A stretch of DNA of 64,000 bases from JAEVLT01 sp044598425 (lineage in GTDB: Bacteria > Bacillota > Bacilli > Bacillales > Cytobacillaceae), in the NCBI GenBank assembly GCA_044598425.1, contig CP172536.1, positions 3,162,001 to 3,226,000 on the forward strand. The letters are read 5' to 3'. Every line of letters begins with the position of its first letter. Position 1 is the first letter of the stretch. Below the pieces are notes generated by a model that saw only the letters and a list, made by a program, of their open reading frames with translations, did no database searches and was not told the DNA's origin. Both the position numbers and the translations under genes were made by a program. Shown here piece after piece: positions 16,254-24,182 of this stretch.

Positions 16254-16321
16254 TCATATACTCTCGGCATTCGCCGAGTTAGATGAGGTAAGGATTTCCT
16301 CTCCTCATCAAATTGACTTTC

Positions 16322-16343
16322 CTCCTACCTCGTAGGAGTTTTC
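16322..16343 (+). terminator. small hairpin terminator
   Basis: CTCCTAC, a 3-base loop and GTAGGAG are followed by TTTTC. No intact gene is upstream on this strand, so it probably belongs to decayed mobile DNA. Confidence 0.45.
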
Positions 16344-16507
16344 TTATTTGTGGAAATATTACAAATTTAACGATTGGTATGCCCACCAAAAAGATAATCT
16401 CGTGTTTCTTAAAAGTCTATTTTCCCTTTAGTAGCCTGATATTTTTAAGGCTCTTTTCTAAGAAATGGTTGCTTTTAAATAGGTTCTTTGAACGAATATT
16501 GTTTAAG

Positions 16508-16697
16508 GTTGAATGGAGCGGAAGTGCGAGACTCCTCGAAAATGCATTCGCATTTCCTTCGTGCGGTGTTGTTTCAATGAAGCTAATTCAAAGTCCTGCG
16601 GGAGCAGCGGGACAGGTGAGACCCCACAGGCGTTAACGCCGAGGAGGCTCACCGCCCGCCCCGCGGAAAGCGAGCATCTGGAGCGGAATTCAACCAC
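16508..16697 (-). repeat. intergenic repeat family B, uninterrupted copy
   Basis: Inverted relative to the copy split by the IS. It contains GAGCGGAA, CCTGCGGGAGCAGCGGGAC, GTGAGACCCC, GAGGAGGCTCACCG, GCGGAAAGCGAG and CTGGAGCGGAA. It has extra internal bases (GAAAATGCATTCGCATTTCC) compared with the other copy. The element lies inside the remains of the IS91-type element. Confidence 0.8.
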
Positions 16698-16894
16698 ACC
16701 GCACACTTGGTAAAGAGCAACAAAGTTTACGAAAACAGCCTTTTTCAAAAAATAAATACGTGACACTTCTTTGACATGCCCTTTTTTGAAAATGTCTTGA
16801 AAACGAGAGCCACTTCTTCAATTATGCTCAATTCCCAGTTATTTTTTTGGAAAATACTCCGATTTCAACCTAGAAACTCCGAGAGTCTATTATC

Positions 16895-16993
16895 TTATCG
16901 TTTTAAAGTTTTCATCCGGAATATGTCTGATTTAGATTTATCCCAATGCTGATTTTGGTCAAAAAAGATACGTTTCAGAATATTGGGCTCCAT
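16895..16993 (-). pseudogene. N-terminal fragment of the IS91-family transposase
   Basis: ATG at 16993 gives MEPNILKRIFFDQNQHWDK before similarity is lost and a stop follows at 16895. This start matches the N-terminus I recall for Bacillus IS91-type transposases (MxPxILKxIFFDxxxHW). With the C-terminal piece at 15984-16253 it shows a once-complete element that suffered deletion and later acquired a family B repeat in its interior. The rest of 16254-17029 holds no other gene. Confidence 0.55.
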
Positions 16994-17029
16994 GTCTCGA
17001 TTTTCCCGCAATCGCAAAAAAGGGTCAAC

Positions 17030-17298
17030 ATATAAATTCTGATATTATAAGAAAAGCGCAAGCGCCCTTGGTCATCGGCGTAAGGAGGTGGACTGAGCCG
17101 AGTGAGATAAAGGAGAGTCGAAAGACGGTAGTCTTTCGTTCTCGACTTATCGTAGACGAGGCGAGGGAAACGACGTAGTCGATAGGGCGCTCCTCGGAAA
17201 AGCGATCGCTTTTCCTTCGTGCGAGGCTATGCTTCCGAAGCTTATTCTTGTGGAGCTAGACAGTTATCGAAGTTAAGATATAAATTCTGATAATATAA
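17030..17298 (+). repeat. interspersed repeat family A, long form (copy 3)
   Basis: Nearly identical to copy 1 (1541-1730), including the GGAGGTGGACTGAGCC module, plus an extra insertion of about 60 bases before GAGCTAGACAGTTATCG. It is bounded on both sides by ATATAAATTCTGAT-ATTATAA type sequence, so the terminal AT-rich motif behaves like an element end. Confidence 0.85.
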
Positions 17299-17502
17299 AA
17301 CAGCCATACCGCCAATTCGAAAATTTTGGGCGGCTGTTATAACTTTGGCGATTATTCTTCTTTAACCTGTTGCGAGAAAAATGATTGCCAGTGCTATACA
17401 GCGGAAAAGGCTGAATCGACCAGTTAGTTTGTCGCTCGTACGATAAACATTTTTTTGGAATTTTAATCTTATTGCTGTATTCTTAAGGGTGGAGGGATCA
17501 AG

Positions 17503-18015
17503 ATGGAAGAAAAAACATGCAATGAATCACGGGTTGTTCGAACAAGCAGAGTGTTTCCGAATGATGTCAACAATCATAACACATTATTTGGCGGAAAATT
17601 GATGAGTGATGTTGATAATATTGCCTCAATATCAGCTCAAAGGCATTCACGAACCGAATGTGTGACGGCTTCGACAGATTCGGTTGATTTCCTCAGCCCG
17701 ATTACCCCGGAGGATTCGGTTTGCTTTGAATCGTATGTCACTTGGACAGGCACGTCATCCATGGAGGTTTTTGTGAAAATTACAGCTGAAAATTTAAAAA
17801 CCGGTGAAAGAAAGATTGCGGCAACCGCCTTTTTAACCTTTGTAGCTTTAGACGACAACGGAAAACCAACGAAAGTCCCGAAAGTCGTTCCAGAAACCGA
17901 GGAAGAAAAAAAGCTCCACGAAACAGGAAGGGAGCGGGCTGAAAAACGGAAGCTGCACCGCAAGAGCAGCAAGGAATTAGCTAATTATTTAACAACGAAG
18001 AAGCCGTGGGAATGA
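17503..18015 (+). CDS. acyl-CoA thioesterase (YkhA-like, hot-dog fold)
   Basis: A 170-aa single hot-dog-domain thioesterase of the cytosolic acyl-CoA hydrolase type, which cleaves acyl-CoA to free acid and CoA. The N-terminal motif NDVNNHNTLFGGKLMSDVDN holds the catalytic Asn and the Gly-Gly turn. ASTDSVDFLSPI and the ETEEEKKLHETGRERAEKRK tail match B. subtilis YkhA. GGTGGAGGGATC precedes the ATG. It is monocistronic and convergent with the serine hydrolase, 11 bases apart. Confidence 0.88.
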   Translation: MEEKTCNESRVVRTSRVFPNDVNNHNTLFGGKLMSDVDNIASISAQRHSRTECVTASTDSVDFLSPITPEDSVCFESYVTWTGTSSMEVFVKITAENLKTGERKIAATAFLTFVALDDNGKPTKVPKVVPETEEEKKLHETGRERAEKRKLHRKSSKELANYLTTKKPWE

Positions 18016-18026
18016 TCGTAATTTGC

Positions 18027-19184
18027 CTAAAAAGGCCCCAGTTTCATTTTTTCTAAACGCGATACATCCCCGCTTACAGGCAGCGGGGATGGTGTTTGTA
18101 AGGCGACGATTTTAAATAGCTCTTTTGAGATTTGATGGATATCCATCTTTTTATCGCGTACATTTAGCAGCACCGCGATGGAAGTGTGATCCTTGTAATA
18201 AACATGGAGCGACTCCCAGCCGCCAAGGACTCCCCGGCTGTAAACAGCATAGCCCAATTTGTATACCCCGAGACCATAGCCAGAATTGGAACCAGGCGTC
18301 AGCATTGCTGTCAAACTTTTTTTCGAAATGAGTTTTCCATTCATTAATGCTTGATCGAATTCGCAAACATCGTAAGCAGTCGAATAAATATCGGCAAAAC
18401 CATATAAAGACTTTGGATTCCACGTCCTTAATGCCATCATCTGATTCATTTTTTTCAAATAACCAACGGACGAGTCAGCCGAAAGATATTGCTCCGTTAT
18501 AAAACCGGAGTTTTTCATGTTAGCCTGATCAAAAATATTCTTTTGGATATATTCATGGAGCGGCAGCCCCGATACTTTTTCGATAATACAGCCTAGGACA
18601 ACATAATTTGCATCTTTATAGTCCCACCTGCTCCCCGGCGAAAACTTAACAGGCTTTTTTTCAATAGCCTGAATCAGCGCTTCAGGGGACCGATTTGCAA
18701 AATGCCAGTGTGGCGGCTGAATTCCTGAAGTGTGATTAAGCAGATGGATCAACTGTATGTTACTGCCATTCCGGAAATGGGGAAAATATTTTGCGACGGG
18801 GTCGTAAATGGACAATTTCCCTTTGTCTTGCAGCTGCAACACGCTTGCAGCCACAATTGCTTTCGTAATGGAACCAATTGGATGAGTCGTGAACCGTTGA
18901 TTTCGTGATCGATCCGAAAAATTAGCGAAACCGGTTCCATCATTAAAAATCGTCTTACCGTCTTTTACAACCGCAATATTTCCATTAATGCCATTTGCGA
19001 TCAAATAATTCCGGATTTTTTGCTGTATAGTAGAATCGACAGGCATTTGAGACTCTTGTGCCGAAACAGTATGCATTGCCTTTTCCATATTTTCGCTATC
19101 GAAAGAGGGTATATTTTGATAGCTGCTTTGGCTGAAAGCAACCCAGCCAAGCAGAATAAGAAATGGTAGCTTTTTGATTTTCAC
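18027..19184 (-). CDS. secreted serine hydrolase (class C beta-lactamase fold)
   Basis: A 385-aa protein of the beta-lactamase/DD-peptidase-like serine hydrolase family. A GTG start at 19184 is chosen because AAAGGTGAG lies upstream and a signal peptide (KIKKLPFLILLGWVAF) then begins properly. Longer starts add 28 residues ahead of it. The catalytic SxxK is in PIGSITKAIVA, the Tyr motif is WDYKDANYV, and the third motif region is VLGGWESLHVYY, where the usual His-x-Gly is not obvious. The substrate is unknown; peptidoglycan or a small ester is possible. Confidence 0.8.
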   Translation of the reverse strand: MKIKKLPFLILLGWVAFSQSSYQNIPSFDSENMEKAMHTVSAQESQMPVDSTIQQKIRNYLIANGINGNIAVVKDGKTIFNDGTGFANFSDRSRNQRFTTHPIGSITKAIVAASVLQLQDKGKLSIYDPVAKYFPHFRNGSNIQLIHLLNHTSGIQPPHWHFANRSPEALIQAIEKKPVKFSPGSRWDYKDANYVVLGCIIEKVSGLPLHEYIQKNIFDQANMKNSGFITEQYLSADSSVGYLKKMNQMMALRTWNPKSLYGFADIYSTAYDVCEFDQALMNGKLISKKSLTAMLTPGSNSGYGLGVYKLGYAVYSRGVLGGWESLHVYYKDHTSIAVLLNVRDKKMDIHQISKELFKIVALQTPSPLPVSGDVSRLEKMKLGPF

Positions 19185-19252
19185 TGAAACTCTCACCTTT
19201 CTTTCAAGTTGGGAAAATGACATATGGTTATTATGGATATATAAGCCAAAGA

Positions 19253-19564
19253 TCATTCTTTTTCCCAAAAATTAAGAAAGAAAAGGCTTGGATATTCTTT
19301 ACTTGGCTTCCATTTCCTGTTCCACGATCGGATGCCGTCTTCCTCATCAAACTCGATCATGACATCAACAACACCTTTTTCAGCCATAATCCTCTCTTCC
19401 AATCGTTCTTTACTATCATCCTCAGCAACTACTGTCCATTCCGGAACGACTTCAATCTCCAATTCTACATGGAGATCTTCACCCTCCTTTTTAACCACAA
19501 GGATATACTTAACTTTTGCTGTCATTTTAGAAAGGAAAGAGAAGAGCTTTCGGAAAAACTTCAA
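19253..19564 (-). CDS. hypothetical acidic protein
   Basis: 103 aa if TTG at 19564 is used, or 90 aa from ATG at 19525. It has a basic N-terminus then an acidic body (KKEGEDLHVELEIEVVPEW, EFDEEDG). Neither start has a clear ribosome site. It lies just upstream of the serine hydrolase on the same strand. No family is recognised. The acidic, evenly amphipathic composition argues for a real gene, but only weakly. Confidence 0.4.
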   Translation of the reverse strand: MKFFRKLFSFLSKMTAKVKYILVVKKEGEDLHVELEIEVVPEWTVVAEDDSKERLEERIMAEKGVVDVMIEFDEEDGIRSWNRKWKPSKEYPSLFFLNFWEKE

Positions 19565-19593
19565 GAATGGATGCGATGGATCGTTGCATGTGT

Positions 19594-19827
19594 TTAGCCT
19601 TGCCGCAACAGCTCCGCTAACTGCTTGTCCCTTGCCTTTTTTTCGTTGTCCGATGCAAGATCATACTTTTTCAATAGATGGAAGGCCTGATTCAACTTGT
19701 CTTGTGAAAACTCTTTTTCCAAAAAAGCCGTAAATAACCCGATGATCTCCTCTGAGAGAAACGTTTTTTGCGACTCAAATTTCGCTGTAACATCTTCAAC
19801 CGAATGATCCAATTTACACTCACTCAT
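19594..19827 (-). CDS. hypothetical small helical protein
   Basis: A 77-aa soluble, charged, mostly helical protein (KTFLSEEIIGLFTAFLEKEFSQDKLNQAFHLLKKYDLASD). A strong GCAAGGAGGAATACGT precedes the ATG, so it is clearly translated. No Cys, membrane segment or known motif is visible, and I do not recognise the family. It lies between the AI-2E-type permease and the acidic hypothetical, all on the minus strand, after a terminator. Confidence 0.65.
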   Translation of the reverse strand: MSECKLDHSVEDVTAKFESQKTFLSEEIIGLFTAFLEKEFSQDKLNQAFHLLKKYDLASDNEKKARDKQLAELLRQG

Positions 19828-19880
19828 ACGTATTCCTCCTTGCTTTTATTCATTTTAGCATAACAATTGTTAAGGGTTAA

Positions 19881-19916
19881 AGAAAACGCCCCTATTCTCA
19901 TTTGAATAAGGGCGTT
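19881..19916 (-). terminator. terminator of the AI-2E-type permease gene
   Basis: AACGCCCCTATTC pairs with GAATAAGGGCGTT. On the minus strand it is followed by TTTTCTTT. Confidence 0.8.
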
Positions 19917-19921
19917 CCTGC

Positions 19922-20923
19922 TTACACTTTTTCATGGTCCGTTACTTCAAGTACATCGAGAAGGAAGACAAAGATCGGTATGCCGACGATCAGTCCCCAG
20001 ACACCAAAGAAATGTTCAGAAAAAATCAGCACAATGAAAGTATAAAAAACCGGCAAATTGGTTTTTGAAGACATTAAGTTTGGATTTAAAATATAGGCTT
20101 CAATTCCATGAATAATTAAAATGGCAATACCGATATACAGCACCTTCATAATCCCGCCGATACTGTATGCGATAATCGTCAGCGGGAGAAGCGATAAGAT
20201 GACACCCGCAACAGGAATTAACCCAAGGAGGAAAATCATAATCGACAGCCCGCCAAGCTGTGGAAAGCCTAAAATCCACAGGGCAATCGTTGTCAATATA
20301 CAATTCACCAGTGCAATGATTAACTGTGCTTCAATCACTTTCCCAAATGTTCTTGCAAATTTTTGCGCAAAAAATTCAATTTCTTCGTAAATGGATGCAA
20401 TTTTGCTTGTCTTGAACTTCCGCGTAAATTGTATCAGTCTCGGCTTTTCCAAAAGGAAGAATAAGCTTAATAATACGGCCAATAAAACTTGCAAACCGAC
20501 TCTGCTAATATCGGTAAAATAGCGAACAATATACGTGAAGCCTTGTTCTAAATAATTGGATATTTGAATTTGCTCCATTCGGTTAACAAAATAACTTAAC
20601 ACGAGATTATCTTGCTTCAATGTATAAAAGGCGGTTAACTGTTTAATTAGCTGGGTTATTTCACTGGCGATAAGCGGCAAATATTTGACCAGCCCAAAAG
20701 AAAGCAGCCCAATAATCAGTGCGTAAAGCAGGACAACGATCAACTTTCGATTTAACCGAACGCGTGCTGAGACAAAATTCACCAGCCGATCCATTAAGAA
20801 AGCGAAAATAAATGTCAGCAAAATCAAATTGAGCATATCTTTTAGCAAATAAAGAACAAGCGAAATCAGTGCGAAAATGACGATTCTTTTAAAACCGCTG
20901 CTATGTAATAGTTTATTTATCAT
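19922..20923 (-). CDS. AI-2E family (PF01594) membrane permease
   Basis: A 333-aa protein with about eight hydrophobic segments. It has an N-terminal pair, a central soluble stretch (FYTLKQDNLVLSYFVNRMEQI), the family segment FFLLEKPRLIQFTRKFKTSK, and the C-terminal GLIPVAGVILSLLPLTIIAY and NPNLMSSKTNLPVFYTFIVLIFSEHFFGVWGLIVGIPIF. Related Bacillus paralogues are YtvI, YueF and YdbI. Roles in export or in Na+/H+ exchange are reported for relatives; the substrate here is unknown. Met at 20923 is preferred (GGGG 7 bases upstream) over longer starts. Confidence 0.8.
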   Translation of the reverse strand: MINKLLHSSGFKRIVIFALISLVLYLLKDMLNLILLTFIFAFLMDRLVNFVSARVRLNRKLIVVLLYALIIGLLSFGLVKYLPLIASEITQLIKQLTAFYTLKQDNLVLSYFVNRMEQIQISNYLEQGFTYIVRYFTDISRVGLQVLLAVLLSLFFLLEKPRLIQFTRKFKTSKIASIYEEIEFFAQKFARTFGKVIEAQLIIALVNCILTTIALWILGFPQLGGLSIMIFLLGLIPVAGVILSLLPLTIIAYSIGGIMKVLYIGIAILIIHGIEAYILNPNLMSSKTNLPVFYTFIVLIFSEHFFGVWGLIVGIPIFVFLLDVLEVTDHEKV

Positions 20924-21111
20924 ATGAAACCCCATTTTTTTTGTAATAAAGACCCCGCACATTATTATAACAAAAAGGTTGAAGAGGTTTCCATCTCAAT
21001 CGAAAAAAAATGGAGATTAACCGCTGCTTTGATTCCAGGCAATGTAGCAACTCAAATTTTTCAGTCGGAAATTTAATTCAATGAAAACTTTTATAAATCT
21101 TTACAGCTTTC

Positions 21112-21143
21112 TTCATAATTCGTTCATATTTTTCGGTTAGGAT
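21112..21143 (+). promoter_or_regulatory. OmpR-type box and promoter of small-RNA unit 1
   Basis: TTCATAATTCGTTCATAT at 21112-21129 contains two TTCATA-type half-sites 11 bases apart, a spacing fit for an OmpR-family dimer. A -10-like TAGGAT follows at 21138. Seventeen of its 18 bases recur at 21286-21303. Confidence 0.55.
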
Positions 21144-21149
21144 TTGATT

Positions 21150-21228
21150 GTAGGTTGAAAACCTAACACCTAACCCCCTTTATATACACCTTTCTTCAAC
21201 CGGCAGCTTGATTGCCGGTTATTTTTTT
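21150..21228 (+). ncRNA. candidate small RNA 1 (C-rich, LhrC-like organisation)
   Basis: Predicted transcript of about 80 nt: a 5' hairpin (TAGGTT-GAAA-AACCTA), a C-rich single strand (CACCTAACCCCCTTTT), then a terminator (AACCGGCA / TTGCCGGTT plus T-run at 21222). It has no ribosome site and no ORF. The C-rich strand could pair with Shine-Dalgarno sequences. Unit 2 repeats the same plan. Confidence 0.5.
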
Positions 21229-21285
21229 ATCTATTCATCAGCCCCAAAAGGCATGTCCATTTTTTATTAAATCCTTCATTATTTG

Positions 21286-21320
21286 GTCATAATTCGTTCA
21301 TATCTATCGGGTACTATAAT
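21286..21320 (+). promoter_or_regulatory. OmpR-type box and promoter of small-RNA unit 2
   Basis: GTCATAATTCGTTCATAT is repeated almost exactly from unit 1 and is followed by a perfect TATAAT at 21315. There is no good -35 hexamer; the box occupies that position, as expected for an activator-dependent promoter. Confidence 0.55.
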
Positions 21321-21326
21321 GATTGG

Positions 21327-21402
21327 TTAGACGCCTTACAACCTAACCCCCTTTTTAAATAGACCCCTTTTTGAACCTGCCAAATGGGCAGGTTCCTTTT
21401 TT
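21327..21402 (+). ncRNA. candidate small RNA 2 (paralogue of unit 1)
   Basis: Predicted transcript of about 75 nt: a 5' hairpin (GGTTAG ... CTAACC), a C-rich strand with AACCTAACCCCCTTTTTAAA and GACCCCTTTTT, then a terminator (GAACCTGCC / GGCAGGTTC plus T-run at 21397). It shares CCTAACCCCCTTTT and the promoter box with unit 1, while the terminator stems differ, so it is a diverged duplication. Confidence 0.5.
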
Positions 21403-21413
21403 AACCCTTAAAA

Positions 21414-21452
21414 TAAAAGCTTCCGAAGAACAGTCTTCGCAAGCTTTTTGAT
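21414..21452. terminator. bidirectional terminator after the sensor kinase gene
   Basis: AAAAGCTTCCGAAGA pairs with TCTTCGCAAGCTTTT, with T-rich runs in both directions. Confidence 0.8.
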
Positions 21453-21476
21453 TTTTTCTGTTGTATCAATACAAAA

Positions 21477-22880
21477 TCATTTAGCTGGTTCGTACGGAAT
21501 CTGGACCATAACGTTTGTCCATTCTCCCCGCTTACTGTCAATGGCAATTGTACCGTTAAACCTTTCTACAATCTGCTTGGCAATGGATAAACCAATTCCA
21601 TGGCCTCCTTGTTTACGATTTCTTGATTTATCGACGCGATAAAATCGATCAAAAACAAAGGGAAGCTCCTCATGGGGAATGCCGATCCCATAATCCTTCA
21701 CTTCCATTCGCAAATTTTTTTGCGTTTTCGAACAATGAATCTCCACCATTTTGTTCTCTTTTGAATACTTAACGGCATTATCCAAAAGGATCACAAGGAG
21801 CTGTTCGAACTGCCGTTTATTCAAGAGGATCTCAGAACATGCGGGCAACTCATGCTCAAAAACAATCTTATAATCTTCATTAATCATTTGAAAATTTTTT
21901 GCCACATTCTCAATCAGCGGAACCACATTCACTTTTTCTATATCATCGGTATTGTTATGGTCCTCATCCATTCTGGATAATTCTAACAATTCCTTCACCA
22001 ATACCGTCAGCCGATCGACTTCCCGTAAACTCGATTTTAGTGATTTCTCCAAAACTTTTGGATCATCTTTGCCCCAGCGGTCAACCATCGACAAATGTCC
22101 TTTTATAATCGATAAAGGCGTCCTCAGTTCATGTGAAGCATCTTCAATAAATTGGCGCTGCTGATTAAATGATTTTTCAATTTGATCCATCAGTTCATTA
22201 AAATGAATCGCCAATTCAGAAATTTCGTCGTGGTTTTCTTTGACCTGGACCCGTTCTTTTAACCCATGTTTTTTAATCCGGTTAACAGTCGTTGACATTT
22301 CCTTAACAGGCGTAAGCAACTGTTTTGAAATGAGCAAGCCGCCAAAAAAACTAAGAATGATTGCGCCAATGCCTGTGACAACCATGACAAAAAAGAACTG
22401 ATCGACTAAGCCTTCAAAAGTAGAAAGGCTCCTTGCTATTTCAATTGTACCGACAAATTGGCCATCCGTTATCGGGCTGCGGAGAATCAGCACCCGATCT
22501 TCACCATGCTTTGTAAGCTCAACCTGCTCGATGGATACCGGCTGCGGCTTTATCCACTTTGTCGGAAGATCATTGGATACAGACATGATTACTTGACCGC
22601 GGTCATTAAGGATGCGAATCAATTGATACTTTTCATTTATTTGCTTTAAATAGGGGTTGCTATCTTGAAACAGCTCTCCCTCTTTATCACGAAAATAGGC
22701 TTGTATATCCTGCAAATTTTTTTGTAATGACTGCTGTTCGTAACGAACCATCCAATTATTCATCGTTAAAAACTGGATGACATTATACGTTAAAAATAAT
22801 AAAACCAACAAGAGGGAAGCCCAGAGCGCCAGCTTCCACTTTATTTTCAAATTTCCAAGCTTATTCCGCAAAAATTTCAT
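21477..22880 (-). CDS. sensor histidine kinase (ArlS/YkoH-like)
   Basis: A 467-aa membrane kinase paired with the response regulator. TM1 is at about residues 16-40, the extracellular sensor runs to about 155 and TM2 is near 160-182. HAMP follows (about 185-238). The HisKA phospho-His is in DASHELRTPLSIIKGH, the N-box in LLDNAVKYSKEN, G1 in DYGIGIPHEELP and G2 in GGHGIGLSIAKQ. Its start overlaps the regulator stop by 4 bases (ATGA), so the two are co-translated. It resembles ArlS of Staphylococcus and LisK of Listeria; the exact orthology is inferred. Confidence 0.85.
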   Translation of the reverse strand: MKFLRNKLGNLKIKWKLALWASLLLVLLFLTYNVIQFLTMNNWMVRYEQQSLQKNLQDIQAYFRDKEGELFQDSNPYLKQINEKYQLIRILNDRGQVIMSVSNDLPTKWIKPQPVSIEQVELTKHGEDRVLILRSPITDGQFVGTIEIARSLSTFEGLVDQFFFVMVVTGIGAIILSFFGGLLISKQLLTPVKEMSTTVNRIKKHGLKERVQVKENHDEISELAIHFNELMDQIEKSFNQQRQFIEDASHELRTPLSIIKGHLSMVDRWGKDDPKVLEKSLKSSLREVDRLTVLVKELLELSRMDEDHNNTDDIEKVNVVPLIENVAKNFQMINEDYKIVFEHELPACSEILLNKRQFEQLLVILLDNAVKYSKENKMVEIHCSKTQKNLRMEVKDYGIGIPHEELPFVFDRFYRVDKSRNRKQGGHGIGLSIAKQIVERFNGTIAIDSKRGEWTNVMVQIPYEPAK

Positions 22881-23554
22881 TCTCGCATCACATAACCAAC
22901 TCCGCGAACCGTTTCAATATAATTTTCTCCAGTGTCCGGGTTAATCTTATTTCGCAAATAGCGAATATACACATCCACTACATTTGTTTCGATGGCGATA
23001 TCATAGCCCCAAATTTGGTCCAATATAACTTCTCTTGTTAACACCCGATTAATGTTTTGCAAAAATAACAGCAGCAAATCATACTCACGCTTGGTCAATT
23101 CAATGATTTCCGTGCTTCTTTGAACCGTTCTGGCCACTGTATTAACTTCGATGTCTTTAAATTGAATGGTTTGCACCATTTTATTGGAATTTTTTTCAAT
23201 CCTTCTAAAAATCACACGCATTCTAGCAAGCAATTCTTCAATAGCAAATGGTTTTGGAATATAGTCATCTGCACCGCTGTCGAGGCCCATTACCCGATCG
23301 AGAACACTATCGCGAGCGGTCAACATAATAATCGGCGTGTCTTTCACCGTGCGAATTCTCCGGCAAATTTCGACACCATTCAGTCCCGGTAGCATTAAGT
23401 CAAGCAGAATCAGATCAAATGAGCGATTTAGGGCAATATCCAGACCTTGCCTTCCTTCGTAAGCTACTTCCACTTCAAATCCTTCATGCTCCAATTCTAA
23501 TGATAAAAATTCCGAGATACTTTCTTCATCTTCAATAATCAAGATTTTTTTCAT
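22877..23554 (-). CDS. OmpR-family response regulator (ArlR/YkoG-like)
   Basis: A 225-aa regulator. The receiver has the acidic pair EDEES (residues 8-12), the phospho-Asp in LILLDLMLPG (about residue 52), a Thr in MLTARD and Lys in DYIPKPF. The C-terminal winged helix has LTKREYDLLLLFLQ and ETNVVDVYIRYLRNK, ending in ETVRGVGYVMRE. It is close to ArlR/LisR/YkoG in pattern. It lies 79 bases downstream of the NEW3 membrane protein and may be in the same transcript as the ABC exporter. Confidence 0.88.
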   Translation of the reverse strand: MKKILIIEDEESISEFLSLELEHEGFEVEVAYEGRQGLDIALNRSFDLILLDLMLPGLNGVEICRRIRTVKDTPIIMLTARDSVLDRVMGLDSGADDYIPKPFAIEELLARMRVIFRRIEKNSNKMVQTIQFKDIEVNTVARTVQRSTEIIELTKREYDLLLLFLQNINRVLTREVILDQIWGYDIAIETNVVDVYIRYLRNKINPDTGENYIETVRGVGYVMRE

Positions 23555-23633
23555 TTGTATTCTCTCCTAAAAAATCAGCACACTCAATAAACCGGAAAGT
23601 ATATTTCGTCTGTGCAATCCGGCTTTGCAAAAA

Positions 23634-24179
23634 TCAAGCTTTAATGCTCCTGCTTCGCAGCAAGGTAAACAATAGGACAAGCAGCAGCAAAAACGGTTCC
23701 GCAATCGCGATCACCGTGACGAGAGCTGGATTAATTTTCGTGTTTCCTAAAATTTCAACAGGAATAGCATTGCTGGAATAAATGGCCAGGTCCTGATCGC
23801 TGCTTACAGTAACATATAGCTTATAATGACTAGTATAAACGAAACGGATTGGCAGCGACAGCTTTATCGATTGTCCTGGTGCAAGCGTTGGAATGGGAAG
23901 CGGTTTGTCCGCACTATAGTCCTCCAGATTAACTGTCCAATGTTTTCCTAAATCAGCCATTGTGATATAAGCCATTGCTTTCGTCAAATCATGTCCAGTT
24001 CGATTCGTTATTTTCACATTGACTTTTGTTTCAAAGCCAGGATAATTACGAACTTTTGAAGGCGAAAGAATTTGAATATCAACAGAATGATTCTCTGCCG
24101 CTGCTGTCTGCCTGCCGTTGCTAAGAGAGGCAGAAAATAACACCCCGAAGGTAGCTAATACGATCAATAACTTTTTCAT
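23634..24179 (-). CDS. membrane-anchored NEW3-like (COG1470-type) protein
   Basis: A 181-aa protein. It has a signal peptide (residues 1-28, cut near AAA-EN) and an extracellular Ig-like domain with VKITNRTGHDLTKAM and PTLAPGQSIKLSLPI. A C-terminal TM (about 150-173) is followed by a short basic tail. This pattern fits alpha-galactosidase-associated NEW3 domains that often accompany ABC-2 exporters. It starts 3 bases after the permease gene ends, so it is probably an accessory subunit of that exporter. Confidence 0.65.
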   Translation of the reverse strand: MKKLLIVLATFGVLFSASLSNGRQTAAAENHSVDIQILSPSKVRNYPGFETKVNVKITNRTGHDLTKAMAYITMADLGKHWTVNLEDYSADKPLPIPTLAPGQSIKLSLPIRFVYTSHYKLYVTVSSDQDLAIYSSNAIPVEILGNTKINPALVTVIAIAEPFLLLLVLLFTLLRSRSIKA

Positions 24180-24182
24180 GGT

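Noticed and set aside
19217..19733. Two plus-strand ORFs overlapping minus-strand hypotheticals
   Set aside because: No ribosome sites, and translations are Ser/Phe-rich antisense shadows of acidic minus-strand frames.
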